Assembly: GCA_028274465.1 (NCBI GenBank)
Contig: CM051455.1
Location: forward strand, 71,840,985-71,904,984
Length of the DNA: 64,000 nt
Source: Plantago ovata
Taxonomy: Eukaryota; Streptophyta; Magnoliopsida; Lamiales; Plantaginaceae
Direction: 5' to 3'
Below, piece after piece: positions 33,738 to 44,659 of the stretch (within the stretch, counting starts at the first letter, position 1; each line of letters begins with the position of its first letter). A program made the position numbers and the translations under genes. Below the pieces are notes generated by a model, which did not search any database, was not told the origin of the DNA, and saw only the letters and a list, made by a program, of their open reading frames with translations.

Positions 33738-36700
33738 TTAACGGGTCCGACTGGCCGAGAAGTCGCTTTGGATCCCGGGGACCCATTGAGGGAGATAGGA
33801 GGGCTTGCTCGGATACGGAACTTCAGGATCGGTCACGAGCTCGCCGAACTCACATGCGTGGTGCATCTCGTCGCTCGGAATGTCATCGGGATATCGGCTC
33901 AGATTGTCGCGCCGCCCCGCATGCATGTCTTCGCGAGCGTCCACATCGAAGTCCTCAGGCAGAAGATTGACCCTTTTGAGCTGCCCGATACAGGAGAAGA
34001 AACCCTCCTCGCGAGCAGTATCCTTGATGTCTTGGGTGGCCAACTTATAAGTCGTGGACTCCATGAACGCCCGGGCTGTCTAGAGCCGGCTCCCGACAAG
34101 GAAGGACAACACGCTGTCCTTGAACTTCTGCATGCAGAGCGACAACATCGCATAACCGCCCTTGTGGCCCTGGGTCCTTTGTTTTTCCCGAGACAATTCC
34201 TTCTCGAGTTGATCCCCCTTTTCATGAGCTTTGCGGACCTCTTCATTGGCGACTTTGGTTTTGGCCGTCTCGGACTCCACCGTCTTCTCCAGCTCCTCGA
34301 TCAGTTGACCGATATCAGAGCGATCAGCGGCGATGTTAGCATAAGACTCCTTGAGATGCTCGAGCTGCAAGGGAATTCAGAAGTTAAAATTCTTTTCATA
34401 AGGAAAAGAGCGAGGAGGTACGAAGGAAAGACTTGTAGAAAAGACTTGCAAAAATTTAAAGGAATTACCTGTAGAGCGAAGAAACTATGCTCATGGGCGC
34501 GACCCAACTCTGACATTTGGACGAAGCGTTTTATCTCCGCATCTCGGTCGATGTCCAAGACCGCTTTACCCTTCTTACGGGCAGGCTCATCGCTTCCGCC
34601 AAGGTTTATGAGCCTCTTCGCACCGGCTCTTCTCTGTGGAGCAGCCCGCTCCTTGGGATGCTTCTCGGGATTGCCGTCACCAGCCTCCCCGGATTTCTTA
34701 GTGGCCGCTGCATCCTCAGCAGCCTTTCTCTTGACCGCTTCAACAGGGTCCTCGACCGCTGCAAGCCCCTCCTTTGCAAGGGTGTCTCGGTGCTCAGCTG
34801 CGTTTTTTGGGTGTCTAAGGTCCAGCGACCCGAAGATCTTGGTGGTTTTACCCGCCAAGCGCTGCTTCCTCCTCTGTTCCTCCTTGGCTTCGAGTGTCTT
34901 CGACATTATCCACTCGAACCAGTACTCTGCATTAACAAAGAGGATAAAAAGTTAGCGGGAGCGATGAGAATTTTTAGTCAATACAAAGAAAGCACAGAAA
35001 AAACACAAGTAAAAGGTTTCTAAAGTGGTCCTCGAGCTAGTTACCAAAAAGGAGGTCATCGGTATATTGCGAGCTTTTATACCCAGTATAGACCGGATAG
35101 GATAGACCGGCGAGATAGGGAAGCGGTTGCAACACCAAGCCCCAGTAAAAGTACTTCTCCGGGTTTGCACGAGAATTCCTCTCCTCGAGCGCCAATATCC
35201 AAGTGTCCGATTCGGCAGGAAGAGGGTATCGATCATATATCAGTCCTCGGTAGAAATGCTTTGGTACTCCCCACTCCGCATCCTCATCGCTCATGCCGGG
35301 GAGCTTGTTCTTCTTAACATATATGTACCGATGAAAACACTTATATCCCGAGGACGATGGAGCATCCACTATGAAACCGAGACCCGGGCGAGTGTTAAAA
35401 TAATAAAAGAACTTGTTTCCAGAGCTCATCGAGACTCTGAAAAGTTGGTTAAAGTTATGGAAGTTGATCGGGATCCCGAGCTTCTTGCAGAATACCCCAA
35501 AGCAAATAAAAGTGTCGAATGCACTAGGGAGAAGCTTCCAGGGAGCGATGCCTAATTGGTTGATGATGTACTTGAATGGGTCGCAAAAAGGAAGGACCCA
35601 TCCTCGATCCAACGTCAGAAGGTGCACGGCCATATAGCCGGGAGGCGCATTATAGAAGGTCTGATCCTTCTTCGGCGCGAGGATGTCGATCTTCCTCTTA
35701 CTTAGCCTGTACTTCTGCCTGATCATCGGAATCTCCTCCTCTTTGACCGTGGAGGAAGTGGTGGGAATCAGCCCGTCTTCATTCTTCTCACCCTCCGGAT
35801 CGGGGAGATCAACATCTTGGGGACCACGTGTAAATTTCTTCCCACTAGCCACGGTATGTTTGGTATTATCCTTGGGAACGTCCTCTTTCTTCTTGGACCG
35901 AGAAGCTTTCTTCCTCGGTTTCTTTGGAGCCTTCCACGGAGCATGGGCAGCTTCTTCATCATCATCAGAGGACGAAACCTTCTCGCCTCGCTTATGCTTA
36001 CGATCGCGTTCGAGCACCGCCCTTGCTCGCTCCCCTTCAGCATCCTCGCTAGGAATGGGCGCTCTAACATTATTGGCCGTAGGGAAACTAAAGTCCATTT
36101 CCCTTGGATCAATTGTCTGATAAGGGACAACCTCCTCGATGTAGTATTGCTCTTGGATGAGCAACTCTCGCTCAGCTCTCCGATTCATCTCGGAGAATGA
36201 CGGAGATGGAATATTCCGGCTTGGACCAGCTTCATTCCCATGTAGATCGAGCAGCCTCACAGGAGAGTCGTCGTCGCTACTGATTATGGTGCGACGAATA
36301 GTCTGAGCAGGCAGGTCCGATTTGCGCACTCTAGGCGAATTAGGCTCCCTGACATCTTCACCCTGCCCCTCTTGAAAGAATGTTCTCCTTCCTCGAACCA
36401 AGCTAGCTCGGGAGTAGGCTGCTCGGTATCATCCATGTCATCCACCCGGATAGGCATCGGGTCGACATTAGTCGGAACACCGTAATCCCTCCGTAACACT
36501 TGGGCAGCCTGGGTTATCATAGCGGCCGAGACACCAGTATCGGGCGGACCGCCTTCTGCTTCGGTCCGGTCATCAATGAAAAGCTCGTCGGCATCCTTTC
36601 GTCTCATTCGGACTTCTATCCGGAACTGATCGGACTCCTCCTCCTCATCGGAATCTTCTTCTTCACCAGATTCCTGGTTTTCTTCACCTTTCTCGAGCTC

Positions 36701-36886
36701 ATCCTCCTCGCCCTCCTCACTATCAACCTCCTCGGCCCGGTTCTCAGTTTCCTCGTGGTCCGAGGAGAGCTCCAAAGTTTTATCCAAGAATGTGGCCGAC
36801 AGAGATGTCTCCTCGGATGTATCCTGCTCGGTCCCGTAATCGAGAGCGTCGTGATGGTTTTGACTGTCGTCGCTCCTCTCGGACAT
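33738..36886 (-). pseudogene. Antisense spliced gene of element G (gypsy-type transposon domain)
   Basis: Predicted structure on the minus strand: exon 1 36887-35045, intron 35044-34927 (GTAACT...TGCAG, phase 1), exon 2 34926-34469, intron 34468-34365 (GTAATT...TTGCAG, phase 0), exon 3 34364-33738. Exon 1 starts MSERSDDSQNHHD and encodes a long acidic Ser/Glu region. A frame change at about 36340-36400 follows, then an ordered domain (about 35640-35080; GWVLPFCDPFKYIINQLGIA, then FCKKLGIPINFHNFNQLF) resembling the 'putative gypsy type transposon' family. Exon 2 is basic and low-complexity, with KRKAAEDAAATKK. Exon 3 is a coiled coil. A TAG at 34080-34082 interrupts exon 3. The function is unknown. 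Antisense ORFs of this kind are known in some Tat-lineage elements. Confidence 0.68.
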
Positions 36887-36887
36887 C

Positions 36888-37437
36888 CTAAAAGGTAGGC
36901 CAGAAAAAGAGTATAAAAGGGCATAAAATGGTCTGAGAGGTCCATTTATGTATATTGATTATGCTCGACCTCCCGAACGAAGAAAAATCAAAAAGGGCAT
37001 AATTAACAAAGAAGTTACACTACGACAAGTATAAAAGCAGAGCGAGGAGTAAACAACATGGGAAGACAAACAAACAGGGAACGACCAACCGCTTTATATC
37101 GACGAGATACAAGGCCTACAGTTCTAATACTTAGCATTTTTAACAGCGAATATGAGGAGGCAAAGGGGTTTACAGAAAATGAAAAAGGGGGAAGAATTAC
37201 GAAATCTACAGAAATTCAAGCATACGAGTTTACGGTAAAAAGCGAGATTTACGGTCCATTTAGGTATGTTATTAAGTCCAGTAACCGTCCTCAAACCCTC
37301 CGTACGCCGGCGAGGACTTAGGCGGAAAAAATAGGCGGAAGGCATACGCCCCCATAAGGAAAAGTGCAAAAGAAGCAAAGAGAGCAACTAAAGGCATGCC
37401 TTCGAAGTATTTTGAACACATTAGAAGAAGGACTTAC
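36888..37437 (-). other. Possible 5'-UTR intron of the G antisense gene
   Basis: A strong donor GTAAGT (minus strand, 37437 downward) and an acceptor CTACCTTTTAG ending one base before the ATG (36888) would define a 550-bp leader intron. This is inferred from splice signals only. Otherwise the stretch holds nothing recognisable. Confidence 0.4.
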
Positions 37438-37640
37438 TTGATTAAACGCTTAAGGGTGGAAAAGAACTCGGAATGCTAGTAGATTCGCCGGGATACGCCG
37501 CTGTTGGCTCGCCTGAAAGACACCGGAAAGACTCCTAGATCAGAAAACTGGGCTCGTCGATCTCAGTTTTATGCTCCTCGCTCTCTCTGATGCTCTGAAT
37601 GAAATTTTTTGCGAAAAGTGAGAAATGATTTAGTCTTCCC

Positions 37641-37650
37641 CTATTTATAG
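37641..37650 (-). promoter_or_regulatory. TATA box of the G antisense gene
   Basis: CTATAAATAG on the minus strand, a perfect plant TATA box. It lies about 200 bp upstream of the leader-intron donor and about 760 bp upstream of the ATG. It suggests the antisense gene has its own promoter rather than using an LTR. Confidence 0.6.
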
Positions 37651-37902
37651 AAGGGTATCCCAGGAATTCGAACCGTCGGTGCCTATCGCTCCATCCCGAC
37701 CGAACACGTGGCAGCGATCAACGGCCCAGATCATAGCCGCCTGGCGAATTCACCAATTTACCCTCCACGCTCCCGCTTGGTCACACTTTCCCATGTCAGT
37801 GCGGATTACCTGATCACACTAGGTAATCCGTAGCGCGAGCACCGTACCACTTGGATTATAACAGGAGCGACGACCATATCAGAGAGCGACCCTCACAATT
37901 TT

Positions 37903-38185
37903 CTCCTCGAGATAATTTGCAAAGAAAAAAGGTGGCAAGACAAAAAATCGACTGGTGCATTGTGCTGGATCGAGGAGCCACTCCTCATAATTATCTCTCC
38001 TCGAGATAATTTGCAAAGAAAAAGGTGGTAAGAATTCATTCCATTCCACTCCTCACAATTGTCTCCTCGAGATAATTTGCAAAGAAAAAGGTGGCAAGAA
38101 GTCATTCCATTCCACTCTATCACAATTATCTCCTTGAGATAATTTGCAAAGAAAAAGGCGGCAAGAAGTCATTCCATTCCACCAA
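37903..38185. repeat. Minisatellite of element G, four units of about 66 bp
   Basis: Four copies starting CTCCTCGAGATAATTTGCAA at about 37903, 37997, 38063 and 38130 (spacings 94, 66 and 67). The later units also share GTCATTCCATTCCAC. They lie upstream of the antisense TATA box and before the 3' LTR. Confidence 0.85.
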
Positions 38186-38410
38186 GGAATACTTACCCGG
38201 ATCCAATATCTGCCAATCAAATATATCTCTTTTCACAAGGCCCGAGCAACGTCTTCTCTCACCCTATAAAAAGGGGAGGAGGGAGAGATAGGAGGAGGGA
38301 AAGATAGCAAGGTGCGAATACGGAAATCTTTTTTCGCCCACTATTAGTCGAGGCTCTGCTCGACCTCTACTTCAACATAGTTCTTCAACTATCTTCTACA
38401 AAGATACTTG

Positions 38411-38427
38411 GAAACTAGGGGGACATA
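38411..38427 (+). promoter_or_regulatory. Polypurine tract of element G
   Basis: The purine-rich GAAACTAGGGGGACATA lies immediately before the 3' LTR, as expected for plus-strand priming. Confidence 0.7.
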
Positions 38428-39277
38428 TGTTAGTGTTGAAATATGTCCAGTCCGTATGTACGAACTCGAGCGGTCTAAGAGCGCGACAAAGCATCATAGG
38501 TCGTCCCTCAAGGGGCACGACCACACCCAAATATGTCACTAAGGTGTGGTTCGAGCAAAATAGGGTCCGACCATCACTAGGAGGTCAACCCTCAAAATAA
38601 GCTCATCACAAGAACAAAGCAGCCATTGAGCTCGAGGAGCATCTCTAGGGCTCGAGGAGCATCTCTATGGCTCGAGGAGGACCTTACGTCAAGGTAACAC
38701 TCTTTGAGAGAAACTAGGCAGAACACTACTCGGACCACCTACGTACAAGAGATGCTCGAGGACCCTGGGCGACCAGCCATGGTCGCTCCCTGTGGGACCA
38801 TCCTTCCGGATTACTTCGTGGGCCTCGAAAAGTCTACATTTCCCTCTCAACCCTAGCCAAGATACTTGGGCCAAGGCCCATGGACCTCATTAATGGTCTT
38901 GGGCGAAGGAAGGCTTCAATCTCGGTCGGACACGTGTCATGATCCTACGCAACGTGACAATAAAAGACTACGAGTATATAAAGGGTTCATTCATTACCTA
39001 GCGGGTAAGAATTAAGAGCTCCCACCTACCACTCAATATTTCTCTCACTAGGGAAGTCCTCATCTCCCTATACGTAAAGTCGTCACTCCGGTCTGATACC
39101 TTACAGACCGGGTAAGAGACACTAACCCCCCCCCCCTTCTAGTCTATTTCAGGTGTGAGGAAGCTACAAGAAGGTTTCCGGCCATTTCAAGAGGAACACT
39201 ACATGAATAAGACATAGAATAGTTGATTATAGCGATCCACTGCGAACTTATAAGAAAGTACGAATTACCCTTCAACA
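38428..39277 (+). repeat. 3' LTR of element G
   Basis: 850 bp, TGTTAGTG...CTTCAACA, nearly identical to the 5' LTR outside S2, with TATATAAAG at about 38974-38982. It shows the empty S2 site. Confidence 0.93.
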
Positions 39278-39282
39278 AATAC

Positions 39283-41817
39283 CGCCTTCTATACTCAAAA
39301 TAGATGCTTGATAACTATGGAATACAACAAACTCCCTATGAGTTATACGTTGGAAGACCTCCTAACATCACCCATCTAAGAGTATTTGGTTGCAAATGCT
39401 TTGTTCTTAACAATGGTAGAGAATATCTAAGAACATTTCAACCGAAGGAAGATGAAGCGATATTTCTTGGCTACTCCTTGCATAGCTAAGCTTATAGAGT
39501 TTACAACAAAAAGGCACAAAAGATCGAAGAATCAGTGCATGTTGTATTCTATGAAAAATCACAAGGAGTCCCTGCGAAAGAAGAAATATCAGAATGTATG
39601 AACAAATTACTCATACACGAGCAAAGAATTGAATCCGATGCTAGAAATGTCAAATCAATTGAACTAAATGATGATTCTGACAACGACACTCCTCCCCCAA
39701 GTCATGACAAGATAAATATAGTTCATGATAAAGAATTTCCGGCTAAGGATGCAGTTGCTCCAGATGTTGCTAAAACTACGCAACTTCCTGTGTCTGCTGA
39801 CGAGTTACCTCAAATCGGCAATGCTGAACAAACAGTTGCTGATGAACCAATTTCAGCAGAGACACAACAAGATACCAGTAGTACTGAACAAGTACATGCT
39901 GAAGAGTCACATGCTGAAACACAAACATATCCAGATCCAAAGAGCAGAAAACCTATGAATAAGTGGATTAGAGATCATCCCTCTACGGATATGATTGGTG
40001 ATATTGACAAACGCCAAGTGACTAGATCCAAAGTGTCTACTAATAAAGAACTTGCTGAAGAAGCAAACGTCATTGAAGTAGAAGTTTTGTTCTCTTGCTT
40101 TGTTTCAGAAGCTTTAAAGCATTCTGAATGGATCAAGGCAATGCAAGAAGAAGCTTTAAAGCATTCTGAATGGATCAAGGCAATGCAAGAAGAACTGGAT
40201 CAATTTGAAAGGAACAAAGTCTGGAAACTTGTACCCCTTGCTGAAGGAAAGAAAGCAATTGGTACAAAGTGGGTGTTCAAAAAAAAGCTGAGTGAGTCTG
40301 GAGAAGTAACAAAGAACAAAGCACGTTTAGTTGCTCAAGGTTATTGCCAGACTGAAGGATTGGAATATGATGAGTCTTATGCACCAGTTGCAAGATTGGA
40401 TGCTATTTGACTTTTCTTAGCCTTTGCTGCTCATAATGACTTTGTTGTTTATCAAATGGATGTTAAAAGTGCATTCCTAAATGGTGAACTTTTTGAAGAA
40501 GTCTACCTAGAACAACCCCCTGGCTTTGAACTTCCCTCAGAAACCATGATGGTATACAAGCTTCAGAAAGCTGTATATGGTCTAAAGCAATCACCTAGAG
40601 CTTGGTATGATACCTTAGCTAAGTTCTTGCTGGATAATGGTTTCAGGAAAGGTGAGGTTGACAAGACCTTATTTACCATGAAACATGATGGTAAAATACT
40701 CTTAGTGCAGTTTTATGTGGATGACATAACATTTGGATCTAAGGACAAGCAACTTTGTGATGATTTTGCCAAACTCATGACAAATAAGTTTGAAATGAGT
40801 ATGATGGGCAAATTGAATTATTTCATAGGATTGCAAGTCAAAAAACTCAAAGAGGGAATAAATCAAGCAAAGTATGCAAAGGAAATGCTCATAAAGTTCA
40901 GGATCAAAGAGGAAGAAAACCTGAAAAGATCCCCATGAGCGTTGGTACCAAATTGGGCTATACTAAACAAGACAAAAGTGTTGATGAACACAAGTATAGG
41001 AAGCTCATTGGTTCCTTGTTGTATCTAACAGCAAGTAGGCCTGACATTCAGTATGCTGTTTGTTCGTGTGCAAGATTCCAATTTGATCCAAGAGAATCAC
41101 ACTACAAAAAGGCACTCAAGATACTGAAATATGTCAAAGGCACAGTCAATGTTGGATTATGGTATCCAAAATATTCTGGATAGAATTGGTAGGTTATTCT
41201 GATGCTGATCATGGAGGATCAACTCTTGATAGAAAAAGTACCTATGGAACTTGTCAGTTTCTATGTACAAGATCAATATCATGGTTCAACAAGAAGCAAA
41301 CCTGTGTTGCCAATTCATCCACTGAATCTGAATACATTGCGGCTCGTTGTTGCACAGCTCAAATCCTATGGATTCAGCAACAGTTAAGAGATTATGGTAT
41401 TTCTGCAAAGAAAGCACCAATCTTTTGTGATAAAGTTTTGGCGAGGGAGCCACCCCATTTTTCACCTTAAATTGGTCAAAATATGCGGAATTTCTCACTT
41501 TTCGTGGAGGATTAGATCCAGTAACCGGGGGTCTGTGGTTGACCGATATTGCACACCATCATTTAGCTATTGCAGTTCTGTTCCTGATAGCGGGTCACAA
41601 GTGCTATTGATATCACGCAAAATCCTAAGTTCCACTCAAGGACAAAGCACATTGATATTAGACATCATTTCATTAGAGATCATGTGGAAAAAGGAGACAT
41701 TGAGGTTGTAAAAGTAGGTACTGATGATCAACTTTATGACATCTTTACCAAGCCCCTACCAGACAATAGGTTCGCAATGCTAAGGTATAACCTTGGATTG
41801 ATTGAACTACCTCAATA
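39283..41817 (+). pseudogene. Element P: pol, integrase end to RNase H
   Basis: Continues the integrase cut at 24450. Integrase C-terminal part 39304-39486, then an acidic linker, then RT from about 40180. A 45-bp tandem duplication (about 40108-40197) repeats the residues [18 protein letters not shown]-to-TGA stop is at 40408-40410. RT has YVDDITFGS (about 40714-40740). A frame shift near 40935 precedes the RT end and RNase H (41159-41433). RNase H is split by a psaA fragment and resumes to the stop at 41817. Confidence 0.88.
41434..41597 (+). pseudogene. psaA: Chloroplast psaA fragment inserted in element P RNase H
   Basis: About 164 bp of foreign sequence splits the RNase H where M and B2 are continuous. 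In one frame it reads [16 protein letters not shown], then [11 protein letters not shown], then [19 protein letters not shown]. These are highly conserved segments of photosystem I apoprotein A1, with the HHH chlorophyll-binding region. The copy is short, lacks both ends and cannot function. It is a nuclear plastid DNA insertion (NUPT). A few shared bases at each edge suggest end-joining repair; about three bases of the target were lost. Confidence 0.92.
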
Positions 41818-42131
41818 AAAAGGGATACATTTGGTAGATTGCTGAAACATGCATTCTGCTAGCCAATGGTTGCTTAAAGGTTATTTATTCCTTACAAATT
41901 ACATTTCCACTAACTTCTCGAAAAAGAGATGGGTGTACACTAAATGTTTGCTGAAACAGGCATTCAACAAGTAATTCCTTCAAACCGGGTATTTGTTAGG
42001 AAACTTGATCACTTGCTGAGACGGGTACTCAATAAGAAAACTTCAAAGATTGTTGAAACTGCCATTCAGACAATCAAGGATACTGAAACAGGTATTCAAG
42101 TATCAAAAAGAAAAATCTGAGACGGGAACTC
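41818..42131 (+). repeat. Element P: post-pol spacer with palindromes
   Basis: Counterpart of the M and B2 spacers. It contains degraded copies of the CTGAxACxGGxATTCAG palindrome (for example about 41950, 42012, 42053 and 42083). Solo LTR S3 landed inside one of them. Confidence 0.7.
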
Positions 42132-44172
42132 TGATAGTGTATATGTCCTAGAGACAGTCCTTACTAAGGGCATGGTGCCCTTATAGAGGACATATATGTA
42201 CTATTACACATGTCAACGTAATATAATATATGTTTGTTGCATTTTACTATTGAGTATCGCTTTCATATTTATATTACACCAGGCTGCAACATGTCATATC
42301 TTTATTACTGTCTGTATTGATATTAAACATGTCCCCTCGGATAGATGACCGATCACACAGTTAGTAGGAGCTATGTGAGTTATCATCTATCCCAAACTTT
42401 CCCTAGTCGTGGTACATCTCGGATGTAGGGGTCTGAATGAACCTGACAAGACTAGTATGCGTGGAAGTTATACTTGTTGGAGCAAGTGTGAGCTGATCCC
42501 ACGGCCACGGAACGGATTGTTGGACATTCAAGGAACGTTCCCATATTTCGAAGAAGCTTTATCGAACAATGGAAGTACCCACCGGACACTCCCATCGATG
42601 TATACTCTACACCGATGTGTCTATGGGAACCGGTGAGTTGTCGAAGTGATGCCATTCGTCCTTTGTACTTGCAGGACTTTATCATCACATTTGTTGCCCC
42701 ATATCCTTGGTGGACCCGTCGATGTCAGCTCTGAATAAGCAGCTGACCTAAGACACGATCCAGGATTATGGCTAAATACAAATGGGGGTGATAAGTGATT
42801 CTGTGAAGGATTCATCTCTCAAGTGTAGCACAGGAGAGCACTGCTCATAGTCTGCATAGTTGTGTTGGTAAAGTCACTGGCCAGTGCATATGATATATTA
42901 TGATGATCATAAGTATATCTTAACCAAGCAACTCCCTGAGACGCCCGTGGATGTATTATTGGGATAGACACTTCATCGATCCTAGATACATTCGAGCAAG
43001 TCAGATGAAGGAACGTTACCATCGCCGCGTTGAGCGCAACAGGCTTCGCAATGAAAGGCTTAGCTTTGAGAAACCTCTCAAACGTCCTCATGTATTAATA
43101 TTGCAAATGGAACCATCTAGAATACGGTGAGGCCCTATGGGTCACACTATGTGGTGATTCAGTCTATCAGAATATCCTTGAAGATGGAATCGCGATTAAT
43201 TTGGAATTAATTGTGATTGATGGATTATAATTGATTTGGAATTAAGTGTAATATTTGGTGGCTCAATTAATGATTTGGATTATTAATTGAATTGGCTAAT
43301 TAATTGTATTTTATGTAAATACAATTAAAGATTATATTTTAGAAATATAATGGAGGTTCGATTAGAAAGGATATGTTAATTTAAAATTAACATATGCACT
43401 TGGGCAAATCTACTTGGAGTTTGATTGCCTTAGAAATATAAGTGGGTCCCAAAAGTGGGACCCACCTCCCGTAGGACAAGGCGCGCGCGCGCGCGTGGCC
43501 AGATAAGGGAAGGAGTTCGACTCCTTCCTCTATTAGAAGTCCAAGGGATAAGTTAGATTTTCCTGATTGAGTTTTAATTTGATTGGGAATGAATCTAGAC
43601 TTGATATTGGTTTCCTTGTGCGATAAGAATTAGATTCTTATTCCTTTACGAAGTCTAATTGCTTATACTTTAGGCTTCTATAGACTACTATATATAGTAG
43701 ACTATTAGAGAGAGTTTTACACACAGTTTCAGACATAGACTTTGACAGTCATTCTACCCAGTTTTCTTAGAGAAAATAAAAACTCTCCCCTCCTCCCTTA
43801 GCCAACCCGCGCGCGCAACCACCACCCGGAGGAATTGCTGCCCCGTCTTCTTGGTTACATAAAGAATATCCTAGCATTCTTCCAATAGGCTGTTCATCCG
43901 TGGATACCAAGGTTGAGGTTCTAGGAGCTGGAAACTAACTCTTATTGTCTTGCAGATATACAAAGTATTGTAGATATCTTCGACTTCGACGAAGTAGAAG
44001 ATACACCGGATTATTACGAAGACTTGGAAGCTACTTTGGAAGTAAGGTTAGTCATCTAATTGACGTGTTTATATATATACGACATATGCATAATCAATTA
44101 ACCTGTATGTTAAGAAAATTTTTCAAATTCCGCTGCGTACCCTAGGGGTAACTCTGACCATATTTTCTTACA
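42132..44172 (+). mobile_element. Solo LTR S3 (element A family)
   Basis: A 2041-bp complete LTR, TGATAGTG...CTTACA, with perfect TSD AACTC (42127-42131 and 44173-44177). It matches the A LTRs over their whole length and keeps the segment lost from the A 3' LTR. It contains a CG run at about 43480-43495 and a TATA-like run at about 43690. Confidence 0.93.
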
Positions 44173-44177
44173 AACTC

Positions 44178-44653
44178 AGGAAAGAGCAAAAATGCTTCTC
44201 AAAACTTACCTGAAAATATCTCTACATAAAAAGAATTTGCTGAGACGGGAACTCAGATATATCTTGGACCCTAAGAAAAATGAGATATTTGATTAAGGGG
44301 GAACTTTCAGCAACTACAAGGCTTGTTAGTTGAAAAGTAATTGCTAAAGTCAGAATGGTTAAAATTGCTGAAAAGATTCTTGTATACTTCAACAAGCAAT
44401 TAGCGTTGAAGTAAAAGAGATCAAATACTGTGATTCAAGGTAAAATAAATTGTGACGCTAATCGTGGCACAGATAAACTCGCTGTAAATCATGACATGAA
44501 ATATAATCGTGGCCATTGATTTTAAAGCAGTTGATGATCTAACGGTTAATATTACAAAGAGAAAGCATGCTCTGATGGTTTCGTGTTAGTGGTCCACTAC
44601 GCATTTAATTCAAAGGCTCCGCTAACTCAATGAATCTCTGTTTTACACTTGTT
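44178..44653 (+). other. Element P: tail with internal purine tract and ORF3 leader
   Basis: Matches the M spacer (about 10590-10990) in the + orientation. It includes the TTAAGGGGGAACTTTCAGC purine tract (44294-44312) and the leader up to about 44653, where the sequence switches to an inverted ORF3. No ORF3 of P remains. Confidence 0.8.
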
Positions 44654-44659
44654 TGTGCT

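Larger units (their letters stand above)
24451..39277 (+). mobile_element. Element G: Tat-like Ty3/gypsy element with antisense gene
   Basis: 14,827 bp including S2 (13,580 bp without it). Perfect TSD AATAC (24446-24450 and 39278-39282). Joining the flanks restores the integrase frame of P. LTRs are about 850 bp, TGTTAGTG...CTTCAACA. Sense order: 5' LTR, PBS, gag, protease, RT, RNase H, a second RNase H, integrase, about 0.8 kb non-coding, then an antisense spliced gene, a minisatellite, PPT and 3' LTR. The extra RNase H and the antisense ORF fit the Tat lineage. Coding parts carry few lesions and the two LTRs look very similar, so it is probably the youngest large insertion here. Confidence 0.93.

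Noticed and set aside
33768-34955. + strand frame of 395 codons
   Set aside because: Lies opposite exons 2-3 of the antisense gene and would read through both good introns; composition is that of a complement strand.
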